From NCBI GenBank assembly GCA_008501765.1, contig QQUE01000007.1, positions 856,186 to 920,185 of the forward strand: 64,000 nucleotides of DNA, given 5' to 3'. A program made the translations under genes and the position numbers. This document shows, piece after piece, positions 1 through 7,802 of the stretch. How positions within the stretch are numbered: position 1 is the stretch's first letter; every line of letters begins with the position of its first letter. The stretch is from Calditrichota bacterium (GTDB taxonomy: Bacteria > Zhuqueibacterota > Zhuqueibacteria > Zhuqueibacterales > Geothermadaptataceae). The notes beneath the pieces were generated by a model. The model ran no database searches. It was not told the DNA's origin and was given only the letters and a program-made list of their open reading frames with translations.

Positions 1-19
1 AAAAATATCCACATTTTCT

Positions 20-445
20 ATGAAAAAAGTAATTTACGTATTTCTTTTCCTCGCATATTTCACACCGCCGCTTCTCTCGCAAGTGGCGGTGATCGCGCAC
101 CGGGACGTTCCTGTGGATCAGATTAAAAAATCCGAACTGTTGGATTTTTTTATTGGTGATATTAAAAAATGGAAAGATGGCACAGCCGTCGTCATCTTTG
201 ACATGAAGGAAAAAAAGGATGTTAAAATAACATTTTACAAATACCTGGGAAAAACGTCCTCGCGGATGAAATCCATTTGGATGAAGAATATGTTAGCAGG
301 GGAGGGTGCGCCGCCCAAAGCTGTTAAAACTCCAAGGCAAATGCTGCTGGAAGTTGCATCAACCCCTGGTGCGATCGGCTTTATCGATGCAAAATATGTC
401 GACAAATCAGTCAAAGTTCTCAAGACCATCCCTATAAAAAAATAA
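20..445 (+). CDS. PstS-like periplasmic substrate-binding domain protein
   Basis: This 141-residue protein has an N-terminal signal peptide (residues 1-20, ending near L-L-S-Q) and a single small domain resembling half of a PstS-like phosphate-binding protein. Visible family features are the V-I-A-H-R-D-V-P start of the mature chain, the F-I-G-D-I-K-K-W motif and a late G-A-I-G-F-I-D turn. It is much shorter than a transport PstS (about 300 residues or more), so it is more likely a sensor or accessory binding protein than a transporter subunit. The sensor kinase at 481 starts 35 bases downstream on the same strand, which suggests that this protein presents a ligand to the kinase. The ligand is not known; phosphate is only a family-level guess. 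Confidence 0.7.
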   Translation: MKKVIYVFLFLAYFTPPLLSQVAVIAHRDVPVDQIKKSELLDFFIGDIKKWKDGTAVVIFDMKEKKDVKITFYKYLGKTSSRMKSIWMKNMLAGEGAPPKAVKTPRQMLLEVASTPGAIGFIDAKYVDKSVKVLKTIPIKK

Positions 446-480
446 AGGCCAAATGCGAAGTAGTTTGGTATCCAATCTGT

Positions 481-2208
481 ATGAGCTATAAAAATTTAAA
501 ATTAGGTACAAAACAAATTTTCGGTTTTGGTTTCATCCTTTTTATCATGGCAAGCCTGAACTTTTTTACCATCCATAAAATGCGGGAAATCAAGAATGAG
601 ATTGATGAGGTAGCTTCAAACTGGCTCCCCCGGATTTCTGCAATTTCCGAGATCAATCTGCACACCTCCAATTTGCGCATTCATCAACTGCAGCATGCTA
701 TCGCCACAGATGAATCGCGCAAGCAGGAACAGCAACGTCAGATGATTACACTCATCGATAAAATAAATGAAAATATAGACACTTACGAACATCTGAAAAC
801 TGAATCGGAAGCCAGGCAGCTCTACTCGTCTCGTGAAAGACGGCTCTATAAACATTTTGATGAAAAATGGGAAGAATACCTCGATCTCTCTTTCAGTTTT
901 ATGGCGCTATCTTCGGAACATAATTCAGATGAAGCCATCGATTTGCTGCACGGGAAAGCACAGGATACGTACAAATTATTGCGAAATGATCTGGAAGGCA
1001 TGGCCCATGTCAATTACGATGAATCCTCGAAAGCAGCGCAGCGGGCAGAATTTGCATTTTTATCCACCCGCAAAGTTATTACCTCACTTTTTATATTGAC
1101 GATCATCTTTTCAGCCGTTATTACAATAGTTTTCATTCGCTACATCACCATTCCGGTGAAAGAACTGGAAAAAGCCGCCCGTCAGGTGACAAAAGGTGAT
1201 CTCAAAGTACGCCTGGCCATCAACAGCAAAGACGAGATTGGCAATATGGCCACCTCGTTCAATTTGATGACAAAAGCGCTGAACGAAGCCCGGGACCAGA
1301 TGGAAGACCAGGCGGCACAGTTAAAAAAACAACAGCTTATTTTGCAAGCAACCAACGAAGAATTGGAAGCAAAATCCCATTTTCTCGAGGAGCAGAAAGA
1401 AGAAATACAAAATAAAAATACCCACTTGCAAAATACGCTCAACGAGCTTCACGAAACCCAGAAACAGCTCCTGATGAAGGAAAAAATGGCAGCTCTGGGT
1501 GATCTGGTCGCCGGCGTTGCTCACGAAATAAATAACCCACTCGGCGTTATTCGCAGCTCAGCCGATGTTTGCGAAAGATGCATCAATACGATTGAAAATA
1601 ACGGCAATGACCAAGGGACATCGCTAAAAACGGTCACAGAACTATTGAAAAAAAATATTGATGTTACTTTCACCGCCAGCGAAAGAATTGGTGTGATTGT
1701 CGATAGCTTGAAAAACTTCGCCCGCCTGGATGAGGCCAATTATCAAGTGGTCGATATTCACGAAGGAATCGATAGCGCTCTCACCCTTTTAACCCGGGAA
1801 ATGCAAGGCCGGGTCAAAGTCGAAAAAAAATATGGGAAAATTCCACCGGTCGCCTGTTACCCTGCTTCCTTAAATCAAGTATTTCTGGCTCTGTCGAAAA
1901 ATGCTATTCAGGCCATGAAGAGTGCAGGCCATTTAACGATTTCAACACGCCTGCAGGGTCAAAATATCAAAATATCGTTTAAAGATGATGGGGTTGGAAT
2001 TGCACCGGACAAACTGGAACATATTTTTGATTTCGGATTTTCACGCAGGAGTGGTGAGCGGGTAAAATTGGGTTCCGGTCTCGCCACCGCATACAATACT
2101 ATCCAAAAGCACAATGGTGAAATTAATATTTCCAGCGAAGAAGGCAAAGGGACACTGGTTGAAATAATTTTACCCATTTCCGGAAATATTCAGCAGAATA
2201 AAGGATAA
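481..2208 (+). CDS. Membrane sensor histidine kinase (4HB-HAMP-HisKA-HATPase)
   Basis: This is a 575-residue two-component sensor kinase. Domain order: transmembrane helix about 12-32, a helical periplasmic sensor region of four-helix-bundle type about 33-195, a second transmembrane helix about 197-220, HAMP about 221-272, a coiled coil about 272-330, then the kinase core. The phospho-acceptor is H348 in the H-E-I-N-N-P motif. The ATP-binding domain shows the N box (L-S-K-N-A-I-Q-A), the G1 box D-D-G-V-G-I and a late G-S-G-L-A-T. No response regulator lies next to it, so its partner is encoded elsewhere. The PstS-like gene immediately upstream probably supplies the sensory input. Kinase assignment is firm; the stimulus is unknown. 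Confidence 0.93.
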   Translation: MSYKNLKLGTKQIFGFGFILFIMASLNFFTIHKMREIKNEIDEVASNWLPRISAISEINLHTSNLRIHQLQHAIATDESRKQEQQRQMITLIDKINENIDTYEHLKTESEARQLYSSRERRLYKHFDEKWEEYLDLSFSFMALSSEHNSDEAIDLLHGKAQDTYKLLRNDLEGMAHVNYDESSKAAQRAEFAFLSTRKVITSLFILTIIFSAVITIVFIRYITIPVKELEKAARQVTKGDLKVRLAINSKDEIGNMATSFNLMTKALNEARDQMEDQAAQLKKQQLILQATNEELEAKSHFLEEQKEEIQNKNTHLQNTLNELHETQKQLLMKEKMAALGDLVAGVAHEINNPLGVIRSSADVCERCINTIENNGNDQGTSLKTVTELLKKNIDVTFTASERIGVIVDSLKNFARLDEANYQVVDIHEGIDSALTLLTREMQGRVKVEKKYGKIPPVACYPASLNQVFLALSKNAIQAMKSAGHLTISTRLQGQNIKISFKDDGVGIAPDKLEHIFDFGFSRRSGERVKLGSGLATAYNTIQKHNGEINISSEEGKGTLVEIILPISGNIQQNKG

Positions 2209-2346
2209 TATCCGCTATTTTCGAAATGTGCACCAGCCTTCGAATTTTACTCTCTTCTAACAGGATTAATCCATTGCCCAAAAATAGAAATTTTCCCCAA
2301 TATTTAAATATTCAGCTTCTATTGTCGCTCAGGTATGCGTTTTTTG

Positions 2347-2422
2347 GCAATACCGGCATCCCTTGAGTCTGAGCCTAATTCAAGGATATCCCGGTATTTC
2401 ACGCTATGAAAACTGGGATGAC
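2347..2422 (+). repeat. Dispersed repeat family B, copy 1
   Basis: This stretch of about 76 bases runs from GCAATACCGG to ACTGGGATGAC and contains TATTTCACGC followed by an ATGAAAA tail. It aligns over its full length with 13538-13615, with scattered substitutions. Both copies are intergenic. The internal CCGGTATT...AATACCGG-like arms suggest a folded REP-type element. No protein is encoded. Confidence 0.6.
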
Positions 2423-2464
2423 TCCCACACAACCTGATTCTTTTATAAGTCGAGGATTCTATTT

Positions 2465-2610
2465 AGCCTGATCTATTTATAAACTGATAAAAATGTGCCT
2501 GGCACTTCTACAAGTTATGAAAGCCCTTAAAAGCTACTTTGTTTAGTTAAACTTATAAAAATCAACTAAGTTCCAGGCACATCCACTGCGCTTTATGAAT
2601 AATTCAGGTT
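2465..2610 (+). repeat. Nested inverted-repeat element, family A, copy 1 (MITE-like)
   Basis: This is a non-coding element of 146 bases. Its inner arms ATGTGCCTGGCACTT (2493-2507) and AAGTTCCAGGCACAT (2568-2582) are inverted with 14 of 15 matches, and each arm contains its own palindrome GTGCCTGGCAC. Its outer ends (AGCCTGATCTATTTATAAA and the complement of the CAGGTT end) also form an inverted pair. A near-identical copy lies in reverse orientation at 10617-10752. Copy 1 carries about 10 extra bases in the middle (around 2523-2532). Two more divergent copies lie at 16612 and 46155. Confidence 0.8.
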
Positions 2611-2670
2611 AATGCAATTTCTATTTATATGCACAAAATTCGATTTTTATGTAAAACAATGTATAAAAAC

Positions 2671-2699
2671 TTGCATTTGATATTTTAAAACAATATAAT
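2671..2699 (+). promoter_or_regulatory. Sigma-70-type promoter of the leuA leader
   Basis: TTGCAT (2671-2676) and TATAAT (2694-2699) are separated by 17 bases, close to the ideal vegetative promoter. The predicted start is near 2706, about 35 bases before the leader-peptide ATG at 2742, leaving room for the attenuator in the transcript. Confidence 0.7.
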
Positions 2700-2741
2700 G
2701 GCTGCAATTATTTTAGCATGGAATTTTTCTGGACAAAAACG

Positions 2742-2825
2742 ATGATTCAATTCAATTTAAATATTTTAATTTTATCACTGTTAGAGCGACTGCTGCTCCT
2801 GGGAAACGTATATCATCCATGGTAG
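2742..2825 (+). CDS. leuL: Leucine operon leader peptide (LeuL-like)
   Basis: This 27-codon open frame starts at ATG 2742 and stops at TAG 2823-2825. Nine of its codons are leucine, including four in a row (CTG CTG CTC CTG, 2790-2801), ten codons before the stop. It sits between a good promoter (2671-2699) and a terminator hairpin (2859-2893) just ahead of leuA. That is the architecture of ribosome-mediated attenuation, as in enterobacterial leuL, which also has four consecutive leucine codons. The ribosome binding site is weak (GGA about 10 bases upstream). Role inferred: stalling at the leucine codons when charged tRNA-Leu is scarce allows read-through into leuA. Confidence 0.8.
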   Translation: MIQFNLNILILSLLERLLLLGNVYHPW

Positions 2826-2858
2826 ATTACTGAAATCAATTTAGACAACTTAAATAAC

Positions 2859-2893
2859 AAAGCCATGGAGATTAGCAATCGCCATGGCTTTTT
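2859..2893 (+). terminator. Intrinsic terminator/attenuator hairpin before leuA
   Basis: AAAGCCATGG (2859-2868) pairs perfectly with CCATGGCTTT (2882-2891), extended inside by GATT/AATC (2870-2873 with 2877-2880) around a three-base loop, and ends in a run of five T (2889-2893). It lies 34 bases after the leader-peptide stop and 63 bases before the leuA ATG. The core CCATGG also occurs at 2817-2822, the last codons of the leader ORF. An alternative anti-terminator pairing is therefore possible when that segment is not covered by a ribosome. Confidence 0.85.
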
Positions 2894-2955
2894 GCATTTA
2901 GAGCTTGTCAGATTGTTCAAACAAAGAATCTGTAGCGTTTAAAAGGAATCAAAAG

Positions 2956-4641
2956 ATGGATGCCGAAAAAGTAAATAAGTACCGCCCTTTTCCACAGGTC
3001 GATTTGCCAGACAGGCAATGGCCAGGCAAACAAATTGAGCATGCGCCAATCTGGTGCAGTGTTGATCTGCGTGATGGGAATCAGGCATTGCAAACCCCGA
3101 TGGATCTGGAAAGAAAGCTCAAACTGTTTAAATTGCTGGTGGAAATCGGCTTCAAAGAAATCGAAGTTGGCTTTCCGTCTGCGTCTGCTGTGGAATTTGC
3201 TTTTGTTCGTGAGCTCATCGAACAAAATCTAATCCCGGATGACGTCACAATTCAGGTTTTAACACAAGCCCGTGAGCATGTAATTCGCAAAACATTTGCT
3301 GCCATTGAAGGGGCAAAAAATGTCATCGTACATCTTTACAATTCGACTTCAACCTTGCAGCGGGATGTTGTCTTCAAAGCCGACAAAGCCGAAATTACAG
3401 CGATCGCCGTTGCGGGTGCAAAGTTGATGCAGGAATTGAAAGAAAAATCGAACAATCCCGGCATACGGTTTCAATATTCTCCCGAAAGTTTCACCCGCAC
3501 TGAACTCGATTTTGCGCTCGACATCTGCCACAATGTTTTGGCTGTCTGGCAACCAACACCCGAAAATAAAGTTATCATCAATTTGCCAGCAACAGTGGAA
3601 TTGTGCTCGCCCAACATTCATGCAGATCAAATTGAATGGATGGGCCGCCATCTCAAAAACCGCGAAAATATAATCATCAGTTTGCACGCCCATAACGACC
3701 GCGGAACAGCGGTGGCAGCCACAGAATTGGCGCTGCTCGCTGGAGCTGACCGGGTTGAAGGCACTTTATTTGGCAATGGTGAACGCACCGGGAACGTGGA
3801 TATCGTAACCACAGCATTGAACCTGTTTTCGCAGGGAATCAACCCCGGTTTGGATTTTTCAGACATCAATTCAATCGTAAAAGTTTATGAATTTTGTACG
3901 CGCATGGGAGTGCACGAACGCCATCCCTACGCCGGAGCGTTGGTTTATACAGCTTTTTCAGGCTCGCATCAGGACGCCATCAACAAGGGCATGGCCGCAC
4001 AGGAAGCCTCCGATTCCCCGGATTGGGCTGTCCCCTATTTGCCCATCGATCCCCGCGATGTCGGCCGAAATTATGAGAAAATAATTCGTATTAATAGCCA
4101 GTCCGGCAAAGGCGGCGTTGCTTATATAATGGAGCAAGAATTTGGTCTCAAACTGCCAAAAGAAATGCAGCCTGACTTTGGGCGTATCATTCAGCAGGTC
4201 ACAGATAAAAAAGGCGAGGAACTCACACCGAAATCAATTCTCGCTATATTTAAAAAGGAATATCTTGAATTGAATGCACCCTATTATTTGCAGCACTGCT
4301 CCATCCACACGGACGCAGATGGTGACAATAAAAACGGCAAAGAAAAAACCTCGATAAACGCTGTGGTCCATTTACAAGGTGTGCAAACCTACATCGCTGG
4401 AAAAGGTAACGGCCCCATCGACGCTTTTGCCAACGGCCTGAAGGAACAACTTGATTTCGATTTCCGCATCGAATCTTACGACGAGCACGCTGTCGAGCAC
4501 GGCTCCGCTTCCCGTGCCGTAACTTATATCAGCCTGAAACACGAAGACAAAACTGTCTTCGGCGCCGGCCTGGATTCGAATATCAGTTTGGCTTCGTTTA
4601 AGGCCTTGCTGAGCGCATTAAACCGGTTGGAAAAGGTTTAA
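2956..4641 (+). CDS. leuA: 2-isopropylmalate synthase
   Basis: LeuA catalyses the first committed step of leucine synthesis, condensing acetyl-CoA with 2-oxoisovalerate. The 562-residue chain is of the long type: TIM-barrel catalytic domain with D-L-R-D-G-N-Q-A-L near the N terminus and the metal-binding H-A-H-N-D-R-G-T motif, then a linker and the C-terminal regulatory domain (about residues 430-562) that binds leucine in this family. ATG 2956 was chosen because AAAAGGAATC at 2941-2950 gives a well-placed ribosome binding site; a TTG at 2905 would add 17 residues but overlaps the terminator region. No other leucine gene is adjacent. Regulation is by the attenuator at 2671-2893. Confidence 0.96.
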   Translation: MDAEKVNKYRPFPQVDLPDRQWPGKQIEHAPIWCSVDLRDGNQALQTPMDLERKLKLFKLLVEIGFKEIEVGFPSASAVEFAFVRELIEQNLIPDDVTIQVLTQAREHVIRKTFAAIEGAKNVIVHLYNSTSTLQRDVVFKADKAEITAIAVAGAKLMQELKEKSNNPGIRFQYSPESFTRTELDFALDICHNVLAVWQPTPENKVIINLPATVELCSPNIHADQIEWMGRHLKNRENIIISLHAHNDRGTAVAATELALLAGADRVEGTLFGNGERTGNVDIVTTALNLFSQGINPGLDFSDINSIVKVYEFCTRMGVHERHPYAGALVYTAFSGSHQDAINKGMAAQEASDSPDWAVPYLPIDPRDVGRNYEKIIRINSQSGKGGVAYIMEQEFGLKLPKEMQPDFGRIIQQVTDKKGEELTPKSILAIFKKEYLELNAPYYLQHCSIHTDADGDNKNGKEKTSINAVVHLQGVQTYIAGKGNGPIDAFANGLKEQLDFDFRIESYDEHAVEHGSASRAVTYISLKHEDKTVFGAGLDSNISLASFKALLSALNRLEKV

Positions 4642-4736
4642 ACGTTTGAAGGTTGGAATGTTTGAAAGTTGGGATGTTTCATAGGATTATTTTTGATGGA
4701 TGTGGGAATTAGTGAACTGGTATTGACATATTAGAT

Positions 4737-4769
4737 CGTGTCGGAGAGGCTTAGATTATCTCCGACACG
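4737..4769. terminator. Hairpin between convergent leuA and a lipoprotein gene
   Basis: CGTGTCGGAGA (4737-4747) and TCTCCGACACG (4759-4769) form a perfect 11-bp stem with an 11-base loop. It lies between the leuA stop (4641) and the stop of the minus-strand gene at 4784. No long T run follows on either strand, so a bidirectional termination role is likely but not certain. Confidence 0.55.
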
Positions 4770-4783
4770 GTCTGGAAATTTAA

Positions 4784-5206
4784 TTATTTAGCGCTTGCAG
4801 TAAATTCATGCCCACTTGTATCGATTGTTGGCCCGGCGCAATAAAACATTCCTGAAATGTTCTTTTTGGTAATCCGCTGATGCTTAATAGAAATAAATTC
4901 AACTGGCCCCAGTTTGCCTTTTGTGTCGACAATAAAGCAATTATCCTCTGTGCAATTTTGAGTAATTGGTAACCAGCCCAGTTTTGCCAACTTAATACTA
5001 CCCAAAATTGGTTCACCAGAATCATAGTCCTCAAAAATTATTTCCAGTGGCCAGTCGTAATCCCGTTCAAATTCTTTGGTTGGTTTTTCATCAATTGTTT
5101 GAACAGAATAGTGGATTGAATCAGGTGAGTTGAAAAATGATTTACAACTGGTGAGCGCAGTATTGGTCATTAGTAGTGCGCAAAGAAAAAATAGTATAAA
5201 TTTCAT
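4784..5206 (-). CDS. Small lipoprotein of unknown function
   Basis: This 140-residue protein has an N-terminal hydrophobic segment ending in the lipobox L-T-S-C (cysteine at residue 21), so it is a predicted lipoprotein. The mature part is about 120 residues, acidic, with two closely spaced cysteines (N-C-T-E-D-N-C) and no motif I recognise. It is transcribed alone, facing leuA. GGGAG upstream of its ATG (around 5215-5219 on the complement) is a good ribosome binding site. Its function cannot be assigned. Confidence 0.6.
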   Translation of the reverse strand: MKFILFFLCALLMTNTALTSCKSFFNSPDSIHYSVQTIDEKPTKEFERDYDWPLEIIFEDYDSGEPILGSIKLAKLGWLPITQNCTEDNCFIVDTKGKLGPVEFISIKHQRITKKNISGMFYCAGPTIDTSGHEFTASAK

Positions 5207-5349
5207 AATTTATCTCCCGGGAATGGTAGTAAAAAATTATGTTTACAATCAGATTGTACCCATATTTATACTCTTTTCAAAGTACATTTGGCAAAGTTAA
5301 TTGAGTGACTTCTCGAAGAATCAACAATAAAATTTGAGTTTGGAAAATC

Positions 5350-5985
5350 GGCCCACAAGGGGCCGGACTACACTCTGAGACCAAACCTTGTAGCACAGGC
5401 CCTTGTGGCCTGCCCGATACCGGAAGCCATTTCACGTGTTTCCGGTATAATCAGAGTTTGGATAAGCGGCCCACAAGGGGCCGGACTACACTCTGAGACC
5501 AAACCTTGTAGCCCAGGCCCTTGTGGCCTGCCCGATGCCGAAAGCCATTTCACCTATTTCCGGCATAATCAGAGTTTGGATAAGCGGCCCACAAGGGGCC
5601 GGACTACACTCTGAGACCAAACCTTGTAGCCCAGGCCCTTGTGGCCTTGCCCGTTGCCGGAAGCCATTTCACCTGTTTCCGGCATAATCAGAGTTTGGAT
5701 AAGCGGCCCACAAGGAGCCGGACTACTTAGACCAAACCTTGTAGCCTGCCCGATGCCGAAAGCCATTTCACCTATTTCCGGCATAATCAGAGTTTGGATA
5801 AGCGGCCCACAAGGGGCCGGACTACACTCTGAGACCAAACCTGGTAGCCCAGGCCCTTGTGGCCTTGCCCGTTGCCGGAAGCCATTTCACCTGTTTCCGG
5901 CATAATCAGAGTTTGGATAAGCGGCCCACAAGGAGCCGGACTACTTAGACCAAACCTTGTAGCACAAGCCCTTGTGGCCTGCCCG
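5350..5985. repeat. Tandem array of ~118-bp palindromic units
   Basis: Six units begin at about 5350, 5468, 5586, 5705, 5804 and 5923 (periods 118, 118, 119, 99 and 119), the last incomplete. Each unit has two palindromic parts: GGCCCACAAGGGGCC with its inverted partner AGGCCCTTGTGGCC, and a CCGGAA...TTCCGG pair flanking CATTTCACC. Copies differ at few positions. The 99-base unit has lost about 20 bases between GTAG and CCTGCCC. The units are not CRISPR-like, since no short repeat alternates with unique spacers. ORFs seen across the array are by-products of the repetition. The flank 5207-5349 holds no gene. Confidence 0.9.
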
Positions 5986-6098
5986 GTTCTAAACCGCACA
6001 GAGACCGTATCACCAACATCAGGTACGATCAGAATTTCCAACCCTCAACCTGAAACTTTCCACCATGCAAACCTTTTAACCTCCAAACGTTAATTCAC

Positions 6099-6136
6099 TT
6101 GCATATTGCCGAGCTTGGTGTAAATTAAACACCAAG
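6099..6136 (+). promoter_or_regulatory. pncB promoter with probable NrtR operator
   Basis: CTTGGTGT (6114-6121) and ACACCAAG (6129-6136) form a perfect inverted repeat with seven bases between, so its centre reads GT-N7-AC, the core described for NrtR operators. A TTGCAT at 6099-6104 with an AT-rich -10 about 16-17 bases later places the palindrome over the -10 region, consistent with repression. The pncB ATG is 17 bases beyond the operator. The regulator gene itself is in the same cluster (9806-10495). Confidence 0.7.
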
Positions 6137-6152
6137 AATAACTGGAGATTAA

Positions 6153-7628
6153 ATGAATACATTAAAATTCCTTTACGGCCATTCATTGGCGCTGCTTACG
6201 GATTTTTATCAACTGACGATGGCCTACAGTTTCTGGAAATCGCCGAAAGCGGATTATGAGGGCACATTCAATTTATATTTTCGCGCTAACCCATTCAAAG
6301 GTGGCTACACAATCGCTTGCGGCTTGCAGACCGCCATCGACTATGTAAAGAATTTTAGCTTTTCAAAGGACGATATCGACTATTTGGCGACGTTAAAAGG
6401 GAATGACGGTCTCGCACTTTTTGAAGCTGACTTTCTCGAATACTTGAAAAATCTGTCCTTCGCTTGCACAATCGACGCGGTTCCTGAAGGCACCGTTGTT
6501 TTCCCCAACCAACCGCTTATCCGTGTTTCCGGGCCTATTATTCAATGCCAGTTGCTGGAAACACCGTTGCTCAATATTATCAACTTCCAATCGCTTATCG
6601 CTTCCAAAGCATCGCGTATTTGCCAGGCAACGCTGGGAGAACCGGTGCTGGAATTTGGTCTGCGCCGTGCTCACGGCATCGACGGTGCCACCACCGCGAG
6701 CCGGGCCGCTTATATCGGTGGTGTGGATGCAACTTCCAACGTTTTAGCCGGCCGACTCTACGGTATTCCAGTGCGCGGAACCCACGCTCACAGCTGGATC
6801 ATGTCCTTCGATTCTGAAACCGAAGCTTTTGAGGAATACGCGAAAGCAATGCCCAATAACTGCATTTTTTTAGTGGACACTTACGATACCATCGAAGGCG
6901 TGCGCAAAGCGGTGCAAGTTGGTAAAAAGTTACAGGAAAAAGGCTTCAAAATGGGTGGCATTCGCCTCGATTCCGGTGACCTCGCCTATCTCAGTATTCA
7001 GGCCCGTGAAATTCTCGATGAGAATGGTTTTCCAGATGCGGTGATAGTTGCCAGCAACGACCTCGATGAAAAGATTATCGTCAGCCTGAAAGATCAGGGT
7101 GCAAAAATCTCGGTTTGGGGGGTCGGCACAAAACTCGCTACTGCGTGGGATCAACCAGCGCTTGGCGGTGTTTATAAATTGGCCGCCCTGCGGCCACCGG
7201 GCGGGAAATGGCAATATAAAATTAAACTCTCCGAGCAGCGGGAAAAAGTTTCCAATCCGGGGATTCACCAGATTCGGCGCTACAAATACAACAACGAATA
7301 CATCGCCGACGCAATCTACGATGTCAACATCAGCGATATGAAAAATCCGGTCATCGTCGATCCGATGGATTACACCCGGCAAAAACTAATATATGCCGGT
7401 GCAATATACGAAGACCTGCTCAAACCAATATTTAAACAGGGTGAATATGTTTATGCAGCACCTTCCATTCATGAATCGCGAGAATATGCCCGGGAGCAAA
7501 TCAATGGATTTCACGCTGGCATAAAACGGTTTGTAAATCCACACCAGTACCCGGTTGGCCTGGAAAGAAAATTGGATCAGCTCAAAACCAAACTTATTTT
7601 CGCGGCGCGTGGTAAAAAACATGCGTAA
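6153..7628 (+). CDS. pncB: Nicotinate phosphoribosyltransferase
   Basis: This enzyme converts nicotinate and PRPP to nicotinate mononucleotide, the entry step of NAD salvage. The 491-residue chain shows L-L-T-D-F-Y-Q-L-T-M-A near the N terminus, the G-T-H-A-H-S-W motif carrying the catalytic histidine, and the phosphate-binding I-R-L-D-S-G-D-L segment, all typical of the long NAPRTase type. The start is supported by CTGGAG seven bases upstream. It is first in a cluster with nadE, nrtR and pncA that together turn nicotinamide or nicotinate into NAD. The NrtR-type palindrome over its promoter suggests repression responsive to NAD-cycle metabolites. Confidence 0.96.
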   Translation: MNTLKFLYGHSLALLTDFYQLTMAYSFWKSPKADYEGTFNLYFRANPFKGGYTIACGLQTAIDYVKNFSFSKDDIDYLATLKGNDGLALFEADFLEYLKNLSFACTIDAVPEGTVVFPNQPLIRVSGPIIQCQLLETPLLNIINFQSLIASKASRICQATLGEPVLEFGLRRAHGIDGATTASRAAYIGGVDATSNVLAGRLYGIPVRGTHAHSWIMSFDSETEAFEEYAKAMPNNCIFLVDTYDTIEGVRKAVQVGKKLQEKGFKMGGIRLDSGDLAYLSIQAREILDENGFPDAVIVASNDLDEKIIVSLKDQGAKISVWGVGTKLATAWDQPALGGVYKLAALRPPGGKWQYKIKLSEQREKVSNPGIHQIRRYKYNNEYIADAIYDVNISDMKNPVIVDPMDYTRQKLIYAGAIYEDLLKPIFKQGEYVYAAPSIHESREYAREQINGFHAGIKRFVNPHQYPVGLERKLDQLKTKLIFAARGKKHA

Positions 7629-7680
7629 TTCTGAGGTACACTAAAATCATAATAAACAGAAAAGATTGAGCAAATAAAAT

Positions 7681-7752
7681 GGCCACTGATTTTCACTGAT
7701 AAACACGGATCTTTTTGAATAAATTAATACAAAAATCTGTGCTTCACCAATG
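7681..7752 (+). repeat. Dispersed repeat family C, copy 1
   Basis: GGCCACTGATTTTCACTGAT...AAACACGGAT and the returning AAAATCTGTGCTTCACCAATG form an imperfect inverted element between pncB and nadE. It resembles 49621-49700 (GGCCACAGATTAACACCGAT...). Both belong to a 'CACGGATTTTT...AAAATCTGTG' palindrome type common in intergenic DNA of several bacterial groups. Confidence 0.55.
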
Positions 7753-7802
7753 CTAATCCATTGCTAAAACGCTTATTCCAATTCCATAAAAAGACAAGAA
7801 AA

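Noticed and set aside
5350-5985. CRISPR array
   Set aside because: Unit length is about 118 bases and units are repetitive throughout, with no alternation of short repeats and unique spacers and no cas genes.
5405-6093. ORFs on both strands across the tandem repeats
   Set aside because: Their translations repeat with the array and have no ribosome binding sites; they are by-products of the repeat.
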